A DNA stretch of 58,897 bases from a virus. Shown piece after piece: positions 49,499 through 57,072 of this stretch. Below the pieces are notes generated by a model that saw only the letters and a list, made by a program, of their open reading frames with translations, was not told the origin of the DNA and searched no databases. The position numbers and the translations under genes are program-made. The stretch spans positions 1 to 58,897 of the IMG/VR virus record IMGVR_UViG_3300021376_000063. One strand, given 5' to 3'. How positions within the stretch are numbered: position 1 is the stretch's first letter; every line of letters begins with the position of its first letter.

Positions 49499-50257
49499 TT
49501 ATAGTCCTAGATTTGTTTTACTAATGAGATAACTACGGACTAATCCGCTACGTACGATGTCTTCGATTTGAAATTCAATTGTTGAAAACTCTTCCATGGT
49601 CTCAATGATACGCATGAAGTCAATGATACCATTGCGCTCATGAGTTTTAATAAGGTCTGACTGTCTAACATCACCCGAGAAGATAATCTTAGAGTCTTGT
49701 CCTACACGAGTGATGATTGAATCAAGCTCATGGAAGTTTAGATTCTGCATCTCATCAATCAGAATAATGCAGTTGTCTAGTGTGGTGCCACGAATAAAAG
49801 ATGTACTCCAGAAAGAAATAGTTTCCTGTGCTTTGAGATTATAATATAGTTTATCAAACTCATCATCACTTGGCATCTCAAACATATATTTTACCATATT
49901 TTTATATGGAATTTGATATAGAGATGACTTATCTTCGTGGTCTCCTGGAAGAAAACCAATCTCGCGTGTCGCTACTAGTGAGCGAACGATATAGATTTTC
50001 TCATAAGGAGTATTCTCATTGAGAACGTCTTTAAGTGCGAGATATAATGCGATGAATGTTTTACCAGTGCCAGCGCAACCATATCCAAACATATTTTTGC
50101 CCTTTGCATACTCTTCAAAAAATCTTTTTTGATTCTCTGTAAGAGGCTCAATCTCTGTAAGCAATTCAGAATTGACAGGCTTCTTTCGTTTCATTTGCTT
50201 CAAACTCATACCAGACGGAACAACAGCACCATTTTTCTTTCTAGTTTTTATAGGCAT
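49499..50257 (-). CDS. phoH: PhoH-like P-loop ATPase (252 aa)
   Basis: Walker A GYGCAGTGKTF (58-68) and Walker B CIILIDEMQN, plus IVRSLVATREIGFLPGDHED and FSGDVRQSDL, identify PhoH. This ATPase is widespread in marine phages. Its role is uncertain: RNA metabolism or phosphate stress has been proposed. The ATG at 50257 is used; an internal Met17 start is possible. Confidence 0.92.
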   Translation of the reverse strand: MPIKTRKKNGAVVPSGMSLKQMKRKKPVNSELLTEIEPLTENQKRFFEEYAKGKNMFGYGCAGTGKTFIALYLALKDVLNENTPYEKIYIVRSLVATREIGFLPGDHEDKSSLYQIPYKNMVKYMFEMPSDDEFDKLYYNLKAQETISFWSTSFIRGTTLDNCIILIDEMQNLNFHELDSIITRVGQDSKIIFSGDVRQSDLIKTHERNGIIDFMRIIETMEEFSTIEFQIEDIVRSGLVRSYLISKTNLGL

Positions 50258-50260
50258 AAT

Positions 50261-50491
50261 TTATAGTCTCTCTACATTCGATCCAGGTACGTTGGCAGCG
50301 CGGTTGATAATCGATTTCCAATCACTTGATGATTTGTTTTGCCAGTTTCCTATTTCAGAAACTGAATGCAGAAGGGTTGGCATCTGAGTGATGTGAGGAT
50401 TAGCAGCAAGATAAGGCTCTCTATCTGCCATATACATCCACTTTTCAAACTCTTCACCTGTATTATTATCTTTGAATTTGTAAGTTGGCAT
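50261..50491 (-). CDS. FmdB-like-start small conserved protein (76 aa)
   Basis: The start at 50491 gives MPTYKFKDNNTGEEFEKWMY. This resembles the beginning of FmdB-type zinc-ribbon proteins but lacks all the Cys that would bind zinc. It overlaps the upstream gene by 26 bases. Related short proteins are common in T4-like cyanophages. Function unknown. Confidence 0.65.
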   Translation of the reverse strand: MPTYKFKDNNTGEEFEKWMYMADREPYLAANPHITQMPTLLHSVSEIGNWQNKSSSDWKSIINRAANVPGSNVERL

Positions 50492-51029
50492 CTTTAATAA
50501 ACCATGTAGGAATCGTGGCAGGAGACTTCCATTTTGCAAACGCAACTTTGTCTCCAATATAATAGTTGCGGTATGACTGGATGCTATCTCCAGGTATTTT
50601 ATATTTATCTGGCATTGCAGGAGGGGGGTCAACCCAACCAGCATCTTTAATATTGAATGGTGGCACCCAAAGATAACTAACCAAACTCTCAGTGCTGTGG
50701 TAGTTTCCATAGCGTCGTGTATATTCTACACAACAATGCTGAAACAAATCAAACAGCCACCTGTAATGTGATACTGATTCTCTTACCCACTTTGCCGATG
50801 GATGATTAACATGACATGCTTTGTATAGAATATCTTCGCGTGGTTTGTCAAGTCGCCAGCGTTTAATATTACGATTCTTATTTGTTTTACCAGTATAAGG
50901 AATGCCGTCAAGCACACGATGAGCAGTAGACATGAGTTGAGCATACTCAACAATCATTTTTACTACATGCTTATCACAATGCTCGGCGGCACAAGTGCGT
51001 GGGTCGTAACTTAAATAGAAAATATTCAT
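50466..51029 (-). CDS. Conserved protein with CDKHVVKM motif (187 aa)
   Basis: The N-terminal motif LSYDPRTCAAEHCDKHVVKM, followed by EYAQLMSTAHRVLDG, is shared by a widespread family of uncharacterised phage and bacterial proteins as I recall it. The C-terminus reads YRNYYIGDKVAFAKWKSPAT. The Cys/His-rich start suggests metal or nucleic-acid binding. No firm function. A link to small DNA glycosylases is speculative. Confidence 0.7.
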   Translation of the reverse strand: MNIFYLSYDPRTCAAEHCDKHVVKMIVEYAQLMSTAHRVLDGIPYTGKTNKNRNIKRWRLDKPREDILYKACHVNHPSAKWVRESVSHYRWLFDLFQHCCVEYTRRYGNYHSTESLVSYLWVPPFNIKDAGWVDPPPAMPDKYKIPGDSIQSYRNYYIGDKVAFAKWKSPATIPTWFIKDANLQIQR

Positions 51030-51047
51030 AGGAAAACAAAATTCATA

Positions 51048-51338
51048 TTACTCTCTCACTCTAACTCTCCACATTTCAACTACCTCATCAAAAACTCCAC
51101 CCTGACAAGTTTCCATCCACCCAGCATGATCTGGATGATAAAATGCCACTTTAGCTAATTCTTTTTCAGTATCAACTTCAAGTATAGCACAAGGAATCCA
51201 CCCTTTATCTACAGAAATTAAAACCTCATATGGAAATTTAATTTTATTTCTTTGCTCTTCGGAAATTTTTGCTACGGAGGTAGTTAATTCATTAAATTGA
51301 TTATGCAATTTAGAAAGATCTGGTTTGTTATTATTCAT
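51048..51338 (-). CDS. Hypothetical protein (96 aa)
   Basis: A helical N-terminus (LHNQFNELTTSVAKISEEQR) leads to a probable small beta domain (YEVLISVDKGWIPCAILEVD) that looks SH3- or Tudor-like in outline. It overlaps thyX by eight bases. Family not recognised. Confidence 0.6.
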   Translation of the reverse strand: MNNNKPDLSKLHNQFNELTTSVAKISEEQRNKIKFPYEVLISVDKGWIPCAILEVDTEKELAKVAFYHPDHAGWMETCQGGVFDEVVEMWRVRVRE

Positions 51339-51972
51339 TGGTCCAACCTAATGCTTCTGATACTACTGGAAATTGTTGTTTAAATACCTCACGACATGCT
51401 TCAGCAATTTGCATATGCTCTTTTTGAGTGCCATGAGCAGAGCGAAGGTTGATGTAGTGTGTCCATGATCTTACCGAACCTGTCATATAGATACGTGTTG
51501 GTGTTGCCAAAGGTAATACAAACCTTGCACACTCCTTTGCTACTCCTTGTGATAAAAGAAAATTGTAGACATCTTGGGCATCTCTAAAAAGGTCTTGAAT
51601 CATTTTATTCATAACAAATACTTTTTCTTCTTCAAGATCATCTGTAGAATTCTGACGATTCTTTTCATCTTGACGACGTAATTCTGGAATAGGAATGTCT
51701 GATGCTAACAAATTGGTATCAGCATAGCGTTGTGAAAACTCTTGAAATGTAAATGATCTGTGACGCAAGATTTGTGCTGCAATACCACGAGAGGTTTCAA
51801 TCTCAAGGGTCATATGAGCTTGCTCAAAAACAGACCAATGATTATGCTTAATACAATAAGCAAGCAACTTGGCATAGTTTTCGTTGTCTTGATTCGCAGG
51901 GTTGCTAACTCTAGCAACATATGCCATTGTTTTTTCTGCATCGGGAGTCACTGATACTAAAGATACATTCAT
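51331..51972 (-). CDS. thyX: Flavin-dependent thymidylate synthase ThyX
   Basis: The ThyX signature RHRSFTFQEFS (70-80, RHRx7S) is intact. The enzyme methylates dUMP to dTMP using methylenetetrahydrofolate and FAD with NADPH, forming a homotetramer. The length of 213 aa is normal. It supplies thymidine for replication of the AT-rich phage genome. It lies two bases downstream of the gene with its own promoter. Confidence 0.95.
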   Translation of the reverse strand: MNVSLVSVTPDAEKTMAYVARVSNPANQDNENYAKLLAYCIKHNHWSVFEQAHMTLEIETSRGIAAQILRHRSFTFQEFSQRYADTNLLASDIPIPELRRQDEKNRQNSTDDLEEEKVFVMNKMIQDLFRDAQDVYNFLLSQGVAKECARFVLPLATPTRIYMTGSVRSWTHYINLRSAHGTQKEHMQIAEACREVFKQQFPVVSEALGWTNE

Positions 51973-51974
51973 AA

Positions 51975-52334
51975 TTAAGATTCTAGACGACGGATTTCTG
52001 ACAGGTTACTACGAAGATACTTTTTATATTTTTTTATAAGTTTATTAATTTCATCTTTTTTAAAGTTTGCCATCACAGAAGGTGTTGATGATTCAGAAAA
52101 TGATTCATCTGAATCCTCTGAGTCTAGATTTTCTGAAGCATCTTGCCATTCAGAAGGATATGGAGGAATCATTTGTTTTATTTCTTCCCGCCTTGCTTCA
52201 ATTTCTTTGAGTCCTTCTTCAGAAACATTTTCAACAAGTTGCGGATCAGGAATAATTACTCCACTATCATCAACAGTTTCTACAGGAGTGAGCGGTACTT
52301 CTTGTGAAGATACATCTACAATTTCTTCGGACAT
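51975..52334 (-). CDS. Acidic protein with basic C-terminus, first in operon (119 aa)
   Basis: Residues 1-85 are acidic and disordered in appearance (MSEEIVDVSSQEVPLTPVET, then SEDSDESFSESS). Residues 88-119 are basic and helical (KKDEINKLIKKYKKYLRSNL). Such bipolar proteins may bridge nucleic acid and protein partners; this is inference. It follows a promoter directly and precedes thyX. Confidence 0.6.
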   Translation of the reverse strand: MSEEIVDVSSQEVPLTPVETVDDSGVIIPDPQLVENVSEEGLKEIEARREEIKQMIPPYPSEWQDASENLDSEDSDESFSESSTPSVMANFKKDEINKLIKKYKKYLRSNLSEIRRLES

Positions 52335-52357
52335 TTTTACCTCAATATTATGAATTT

Positions 52358-52386
52358 AGTTTAGCAGAATTATTTAATCATGTCAA
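52358..52386 (-). promoter_or_regulatory. Sigma70-like promoter upstream of the acidic gene and thyX
   Basis: TTGACA (52386..52381), 17 bases ending CTGC, then TAAACT (52363..52358). The upstream TGA stop lies in the -35 at bases 2-4. It probably drives the acidic gene, thyX, phoH and following genes. Confidence 0.8.
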
Positions 52387-52775
52387 CTAACACTAATAGT
52401 AGCAGTAACCGTAATACTATCTCCATTGTTAGCAATATTAAATGGACCAGAAGTAAATTTCTCAGAAGCAATTAACTTATTGCTGGTAGCACCAACTAAA
52501 TAATACCCATAAATTTGACCAATACTAGATGTGAAGGTAAACAATTGCGGATTGCTTGATGCAACTTTACCAGTAACTGTCCAATTGGAAGCATCTAAAG
52601 GTTTCTCAGCATAACCGCCACCAGTTACTTCAGTAAAATCTCCAACTACTGTGAGGGGAGTGGGACTAACGTTATTACTATATAATTTTAATTTTAAAGT
52701 TTCAGTTGTTGTTGAAATACCCAGAGAATATTTTAAAATATTTTCACCTCCTTCGTTACTAATTATAATAGGCAT
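52383..52775 (-). CDS. Virion-like beta protein (130 aa)
   Basis: A Ser/Thr/Gly-rich beta protein (LKLKLYSNNVSPTPLTVVGD, FTEVTGGGYAEKPL, later FTFTSSIGQIYGYYLV). It resembles small decoration or fibre-tip domains of phages. It sits among replication genes rather than virion genes. The AGGAGG before its ATG is unusually strong and suggests high expression. A virion role is inferred from composition. Confidence 0.6.
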   Translation of the reverse strand: MPIIISNEGGENILKYSLGISTTTETLKLKLYSNNVSPTPLTVVGDFTEVTGGGYAEKPLDASNWTVTGKVASSNPQLFTFTSSIGQIYGYYLVGATSNKLIASEKFTSGPFNIANNGDSITVTATISVS

Positions 52776-52777
52776 CT

Positions 52778-53038
52778 TTACCTCCTTTTCTTTTCTTCTT
52801 TTGGTTTATTGTCCCAAAGTTTTGGATTGACCCGCCCTTCAGTTTGCTTAAACTTGATAAGTCTTTCTCTATATCTATCCCAATAGTAATCAAAAATATC
52901 CGCTTGTTTATTTGAAATTACTATATCATAACAGTATACTTCGTCATCAATATACTTCACAATATATGCGTTATAAGGAAGAGTTCTATCTTCTGCTAAT
53001 GCTGGATCACAATTTTGATGTAGGATTTTGATATTCAA
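52778..53038 (-). CDS. Conserved cyanophage protein (86 aa)
   Basis: The sequence AYIVKYIDDEVYCYDIVISN and a basic tail (PKEEKKRR) suggest a small folded domain with nucleic-acid contact. It is coupled to the upstream gene by ATGA. Function unknown. Confidence 0.65.
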   Translation of the reverse strand: MNIKILHQNCDPALAEDRTLPYNAYIVKYIDDEVYCYDIVISNKQADIFDYYWDRYRERLIKFKQTEGRVNPKLWDNKPKEEKKRR

Positions 53039-53469
53039 GAACGATTACCCCATTGAATATTAGGGAATGTTTCTTGAACTAGTGTCTTTGAAATACGAGT
53101 GTATTTTTTTTGCAGTGCTTTATCTTTTACTGCACACAATACTTCTGCTTCTTCAGCATGAAGAGTTTCAAGTAATCCAATAAAAATTTCTTCACGTTTC
53201 ATGTTGCTAACATTCATGCCACCCTTTACAAAGTAAGCAAACTTACGTTGCTCATTCTCAAGGTAGGTATGATCAAGACCTTTTGCTGCAGGATTTTTTC
53301 GATACGGCACATCACCTTCAGGAAGAAGTGTAACCACACTATCATCATAATTCCAAATAAAAAGACTGCGAAGAGCTTGTGAATTATTCTCTTGCAGGAT
53401 CTTACTTTTCTCTGCTTTAGTCTTAGCGTTATTTACTTTCTGTAGAATTTCCGAAATTAAAAGTTTCAT
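53035..53469 (-). CDS. Conserved T4-like phage protein (144 aa)
   Basis: The helical N-terminus (LISEILQKVNNAKTKAEKSK) and a central SLFIWNYDDSVVTLLPEGDV with VPYRKNPA are a pattern I recall in many T4-like phages next to replication genes. No catalytic motif. It lies one base after RNase H. Confidence 0.7.
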   Translation of the reverse strand: MKLLISEILQKVNNAKTKAEKSKILQENNSQALRSLFIWNYDDSVVTLLPEGDVPYRKNPAAKGLDHTYLENEQRKFAYFVKGGMNVSNMKREEIFIGLLETLHAEEAEVLCAVKDKALQKKYTRISKTLVQETFPNIQWGNRS

Positions 53470-53470
53470 A

Positions 53471-54373
53471 TCAGTTACTATTAAAGGTCAATGTATTCTT
53501 GCGGAAATAATATTCCTGCATCAAATCATTAAGTTGGTGCTCTTTAAAATATTCAAGAGGCACTTGCTTGTCTTGATTATTTAGTGATAGATATTGATCG
53601 AGAATTTTGTTTTCAATATCATTAGGAATACATGTAAGGTCAATTAAATTTCTATTTCTTTCATAGTTATTCATCAACTCTTTTGTATTACAGAAAACAG
53701 ATGGGTCTATCTTCACCCACTTTTCTAAGTTTTTCTTACTTATAGGTTTCTGTCTTTTGTTTACCACAAACGTATCGTCGTCAGATAAGAAATTAGGTAT
53801 GCCATCTGACTTATCTCCTCTAAGGATATGTTCGAGAATGTATTCTTTGGGGTTGTCATGTTTAATTTCTTTTTTCAAAATAGGATTAAATTGTTTTACA
53901 AACGGATACCGTTGTAATTGAATGAAGTCTTTATCCCCAGATAAAATCAAAACTTTCTCAAGAGATTGCCCTGTTTTGTGTAGTTTAATATTGTTTTTTG
54001 CCTGGTGTTTTACCAGTGAAGAGATAACATCATCTGCTTCTGCACCATATACTTCCACTACTTTGTATGGAAAGTATTGTTTGATCTCATCCCGAATTTT
54101 ATTCAGGACTTCAAAGATGGCATTCCAATCTAATTCAGATGCTTCTCGATCTCTCTTTCTATTCTGTTTATAATGAGGAAATGCTTCTTTACGCCAGTAA
54201 TGTTTACTGTCATATGCTAAGACCATTTCCCCGTATTGATCTTTGTATTGTTTTTCATAAGAGCGTAACCCAGTAAGCACCATATGCCTAACTAGATTCT
54301 CATTCAATACACTCATCTTTAATTGCATCATCAAATTACTAATCATAATCTGATTCATATCGATTAGAATCAT
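53471..54373 (-). CDS. rnh: RNase H (T4 Rnh-type 5'-3' nuclease)
   Basis: The FEN/T4 RNase H fold is recognised by MILIDMNQIM, VLAYDSKHYWRKEAFPHYK, YGAEADDVISSL and LILSGDKDFIQLQRY. These supply the metal-binding acids. In T4 this enzyme removes RNA primers and adjacent DNA from lagging-strand fragments. The length of 300 aa matches T4 (305). Confidence 0.9.
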   Translation of the reverse strand: MILIDMNQIMISNLMMQLKMSVLNENLVRHMVLTGLRSYEKQYKDQYGEMVLAYDSKHYWRKEAFPHYKQNRKRDREASELDWNAIFEVLNKIRDEIKQYFPYKVVEVYGAEADDVISSLVKHQAKNNIKLHKTGQSLEKVLILSGDKDFIQLQRYPFVKQFNPILKKEIKHDNPKEYILEHILRGDKSDGIPNFLSDDDTFVVNKRQKPISKKNLEKWVKIDPSVFCNTKELMNNYERNRNLIDLTCIPNDIENKILDQYLSLNNQDKQVPLEYFKEHQLNDLMQEYYFRKNTLTFNSN

Positions 54374-54610
54374 TTAGTCCTCGTCGTCATACTCTTCATC
54401 GTCTACAAATGTGACTCTCAATAGGTCATCTCTATACATTTCACCATTTTCATCAAACATTTCTGGATGTAAAACGTGCTTGGCATAACCAGCATTCTCG
54501 TACCACATATCAAAAATGTCTTTGAGATTCCATACTAATACACCCCCTAGGATAAAGGCACCAACAGTAAGGAAAAAAGCAATGAACAAAAACGGTGCTG
54601 TTGCTTCCAT
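54374..54610 (-). CDS. Single-pass membrane protein (78 aa)
   Basis: Residues 6-28 form one hydrophobic helix (FLFIAFFLTVGAFILGGVLV), followed by a polar tail ending in an acidic run (VDDEEYDDED). It is probably in the inner or thylakoid membrane. It abuts the RNase H start. CTTTAAAGGAG-type ribosome site upstream. Function unknown. Confidence 0.7.
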   Translation of the reverse strand: MEATAPFLFIAFFLTVGAFILGGVLVWNLKDIFDMWYENAGYAKHVLHPEMFDENGEMYRDDLLRVTFVDDEEYDDED

Positions 54611-54764
54611 GATTCTACTCCTTTAAATTGATTCTGTCAATCCTCAGAGACTCTCTAGAGTTATCCTGAATGTCTTACGGAGGATTGTAAAAGTTTTACT
54701 AAAGATAATACCAGTCTTGTCTGGCAAATTTGTCTCCTTCCTCCGAAGCATTAACTCCACACCC
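54611..54764. other. 154-base intergenic region with inverted repeat and late-promoter-like box
   Basis: CAATCCTC (54638-54645) and GAGGATTG (54680-54687) form an 8-bp inverted repeat around a loop that contains the palindrome CTCTAGAG. AATAAATA at 54773..54766, overlapping the upstream stop, resembles a late promoter. A frame over 54644-54859 runs against the neighbour and is not called. Confidence 0.4.
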
Positions 54765-55151
54765 TTATTTATTTGCAGCGGCAACTGATTTTTTTTTATT
54801 TTTGCTTCCTGGTTTTCTCCCAGGTCTTCTTTCGTAGTCATACTTCTCCGCATCTTCAATTATTTTCACCAAGTATTCTTTATATTTTCTTGCTCGTGGT
54901 TTTCCCATCCATCCATAAACCTCTCTTAAGTCAGCAACATCTGGACCACCATCAAGATACAAATCAAGATGAGAAATTTCATCTTTTATTTGAGAAACTA
55001 ATGAGCTATTTAAAAATGATAAAATTTCTGGTCTCTTAATATCTTCAGACTTAAGAAAACTGTAAAAATTTAATTGATATTTTTGAGAAGTAACTGCTAG
55101 ATCTATTGCTGTGTTAACAATATTATAAATTTCATCATTTACTTTTGCCAT
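54765..55151 (-). CDS. Conserved cyanophage protein with basic tail (128 aa)
   Basis: The start at 55151 follows the glutaredoxin stop by one base. Residues 1-100 are helical (EIYNIVNTAIDLAVTSQKYQ, then SQIKDEISHLDLYLDGG). The tail RRPGRKPGSKNKKK resembles an AT-hook or DNA-binding tail. Function unknown. Confidence 0.65.
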   Translation of the reverse strand: MAKVNDEIYNIVNTAIDLAVTSQKYQLNFYSFLKSEDIKRPEILSFLNSSLVSQIKDEISHLDLYLDGGPDVADLREVYGWMGKPRARKYKEYLVKIIEDAEKYDYERRPGRKPGSKNKKKSVAAANK

Positions 55152-55152
55152 A

Positions 55153-55404
55153 TTATTTTTTGGGTGGGTCAACTAATCCTTTTTCTAAAAATAGTTTAGC
55201 AGTCTCTACGAGACCACCGATCTCTTCTCCATTTATAATTACATAAGGATATCCATTAGCTTTTGGAAACTTTTGCTGAAACAATTGAAAATTAATGTCT
55301 CTTCCAACTGTTACTTCTGTATAATTAACCAATGCTCTCTTAAAAAGTTTTTTAAGTGTGGTGCAATGACTGCATCCTGGGTTTGTATAAGCAACAATTT
55401 CCAT
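55153..55404 (-). CDS. grx: Glutaredoxin
   Basis: The redox motif CSHC lies at residues 11-14 after VAYTNPG. NGYPYVIINGEEIGGLVETA carries the cis-Pro and GG of the thioredoxin fold. The length of 83 aa is normal. It probably supplies electrons to ribonucleotide reductase. It shares one base with speD. Confidence 0.9.
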   Translation of the reverse strand: MEIVAYTNPGCSHCTTLKKLFKRALVNYTEVTVGRDINFQLFQQKFPKANGYPYVIINGEEIGGLVETAKLFLEKGLVDPPKK

Positions 55405-55754
55405 TAGATTCCTCTATAAATGACGGTGAATATTGGATGTTTAGATTCTAGCATGTCTGCCATAAATCTGCAAGCAACATCTGGATTGGTATGATTGCCA
55501 CAGGTAAAGATATCTACAGCAGCATAACTTTTCTCAGGCCATGTATGAATACTGATATGACTTTCCGATAGCAGACAAACAGCAGTGATTCCCTGTGGCG
55601 TGAATTCATATTTAACTTCTTCAATCAACGTTGCGTTAGCATGTTCTACTGCTTGCCTAAGGGAAGTGCTAATAAATTCTGAGTTGTTTAAAAGGTCTGC
55701 ATTACATTCACACAACTCAGCGATGTGATGCACACCAAGCACTTCATTAACCAT
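55404..55754 (-). CDS. speD: S-adenosylmethionine decarboxylase SpeD
   Basis: The proenzyme self-cleavage site is in LSESHISIHTWPE, where the Ser after Glu becomes the pyruvoyl cofactor. Residues YAAVDIFTCGNH carry the catalytic Cys. It makes decarboxylated AdoMet for spermidine synthesis. The ATG at 55754 is used, with GGAG about ten bases upstream; a TTG precedes it. This is a common cyanophage auxiliary gene. Confidence 0.93.
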   Translation of the reverse strand: MVNEVLGVHHIAELCECNADLLNNSEFISTSLRQAVEHANATLIEEVKYEFTPQGITAVCLLSESHISIHTWPEKSYAAVDIFTCGNHTNPDVACRFMADMLESKHPIFTVIYRGI

Positions 55755-55778
55755 CAATGTATCTCCAATGTCGTTGAG

Positions 55779-55786
55779 TATTTATT
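55779..55786 (-). promoter_or_regulatory. Possible late promoter of speD
   Basis: AATAAATA at 55786..55779 lies 24 bases before the speD ATG and just after the psbA terminator. It matches the late consensus in seven of eight bases. Confidence 0.4.
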
Positions 55787-55791
55787 GCAAT

Positions 55792-55813
55792 AAAAAAGGG
55801 GGATTGCTCCCCC
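55792..55813 (-). terminator. psbA terminator
   Basis: GGGGG (55813..55809), loop AGCAAT, CCCCC (55802..55798), then six T. It is an intrinsic terminator about 25 bases after the psbA stop. Confidence 0.9.
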
Positions 55814-55837
55814 AGTTTATCAGTTGTAACTGAAGTG

Positions 55838-56920
55838 TCAACCGATTGCAGGTGCAGTGAGTGCCACAGGGGTCATCTCAGCAGCAGCAAGATCGAGTGG
55901 GAAGTTGTGAGCGTTGCGCTCGTGCATCACTTCCATACCAAGACCACCACGATTCAGAATATCTGCCCAAGTGTTGATAACATGACCCTGACTATCTTGG
56001 ATAGACTGGTTAAAGTTAAAACCATTCAGATTGAATGCCATGGTGCTAACGCCAAGAGCAGTAAACCAGATACCGACTACAGGCCAAGCAGCAAGGAAGA
56101 AGTGCAGCGAGCGTGAGTTATTGAAGGAAGCGTATTGGAAAATAAGACGACCGAAATAACCGTGTGCAGCTACAATGTTGTAGGTTTCTTCTTCTTGTCC
56201 GAACTTGTAACCATAGTTTTGTGACTCATTCTCTGTGGTTTCACGCACGAGGGAACTTGTGACCAAAGATCCATGCATAGCAGAGAAAAGAGAACCGCCA
56301 AATACACCAGCCACCCCAAGCATATGGAAGGGGTGCATGAGGATATTATGCTCCGCCTGGAAAACAAGCATGTAGTTAAATGTTCCACTAATGCCGAGCG
56401 GCATAGCATCAGAGAAGGAACCTTGTCCAAAGGGATACACGAGGAAAACTGCAGAAGCAGCAGCAACGGGTGCGCTGTAGGCAACACAAATCCAAGGACG
56501 CATACCCAGTCGGTAAGAGAGTTCCCATTCACGACCCATGTAAGCATAGATACCGATCAGAAAGTGGAAGACGACCAGTTGAAATGGTCCACCATTATAT
56601 AGCCACTCGTCGAGAGAGGCTGCTTCCCAGATGGGATAGAAGTGCAGTCCAATAGCATTGGACGATGGGACAACAGCACCAGAGATGATGTTGTTTCCCC
56701 ACATGAGCGAGCCAGCGACGGGCTCACGGATGCCGTCAATATCCACGGGGGGTGCGGCGATGAAGGCGACGATGAAGCAGATGGTTGCTGCAAGCAGGGT
56801 GGGAATCATAAGAGTTCCAAACCAACCGACATACAAACGATTGTCGGTAGAGGTAACCCACTCGCAGAAGTTTTGCCAAATGTTTTCACCACCGCGACGT
56901 GTTGCGATAGTTGCAGTCAT
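55838..56920 (-). CDS. psbA: Photosystem II D1 protein PsbA
   Basis: Full-length D1 of 360 residues with the expected five transmembrane helices. His in [13 protein letters not shown] and the [16 protein letters not shown] region are conserved. The C-terminal [13 protein letters not shown] contains the site trimmed to mature D1. Residue 131 (130 in standard numbering) is Glu, the high-light form. There is no intron. Expression replaces photodamaged D1 so that photosynthesis powers phage replication. Upstream are both an early-type and a late-type promoter and a 5' hairpin. Confidence 0.98.
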   Translation of the reverse strand: MTATIATRRGGENIWQNFCEWVTSTDNRLYVGWFGTLMIPTLLAATICFIVAFIAAPPVDIDGIREPVAGSLMWGNNIISGAVVPSSNAIGLHFYPIWEAASLDEWLYNGGPFQLVVFHFLIGIYAYMGREWELSYRLGMRPWICVAYSAPVAAASAVFLVYPFGQGSFSDAMPLGISGTFNYMLVFQAEHNILMHPFHMLGVAGVFGGSLFSAMHGSLVTSSLVRETTENESQNYGYKFGQEEETYNIVAAHGYFGRLIFQYASFNNSRSLHFFLAAWPVVGIWFTALGVSTMAFNLNGFNFNQSIQDSQGHVINTWADILNRGGLGMEVMHERNAHNFPLDLAAAEMTPVALTAPAIG

Positions 56921-56951
56921 TGAAAATACTCCGAGTAGTTGAGAAAGTATT

Positions 56952-56977
56952 GTTAAGGAATGTTTCGTTTCCTTAAC
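56952..56977 (-). promoter_or_regulatory. Hairpin in psbA 5' leader
   Basis: The perfect 9-bp inverted repeat GTTAAGGAA/TTCCTTAAC (56952-56960 with 56969-56977) has an 8-base loop. It lies between promoter and ATG, on the psbA leader. It could control RNA stability or ribosome access. Confidence 0.65.
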
Positions 56978-56980
56978 ATT

Positions 56981-57014
56981 TATTTATAGTAGCACGGGTT
57001 ACCGAACCTGTCAA
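56981..57014 (-). promoter_or_regulatory. psbA dual promoter (sigma70-like plus late box)
   Basis: TTGACA (57014..57009), 17 bases ending GTGC, then TACTAT (56991..56986). The perfect late box TATAAATA (56988..56981) overlaps the -10. psbA could therefore be transcribed both early and late. Confidence 0.8.
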
Positions 57015-57033
57015 GCCCCCTAGGCAGACCATT

Positions 57034-57050
57034 TATAAATAACATAAATA
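57034..57050 (+). promoter_or_regulatory. Tandem late promoters for the fibre gene
   Basis: TATAAATA (57034-57041) and CATAAATA (57043-57050) lie 22-31 bases before the ATG at 57073. They give rightward late expression, divergent from psbA. Confidence 0.7.
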
Positions 57051-57072
57051 GAAACCTTTTTGCGTTCGTGTA

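Noticed and set aside
54644-54859. Minus-strand frame of 71 codons overlapping the start of the 54.6 kb gap
   Set aside because: It overlaps the basic-tailed protein gene in another frame by 95 bases. The product has no recognisable character.
55814-55841. TTGACA then TAAACT with 16-base spacing after psbA
   Set aside because: The start site would fall inside the psbA terminator hairpin and the spacer lacks the TGC seen in the others. I keep it only as a weak fourth example of the stop/-35 overlap.
55838-56920. Possible intron or homing endonuclease in psbA
   Set aside because: Some cyanophage psbA genes contain them, but this frame is continuous for the full 360 residues.
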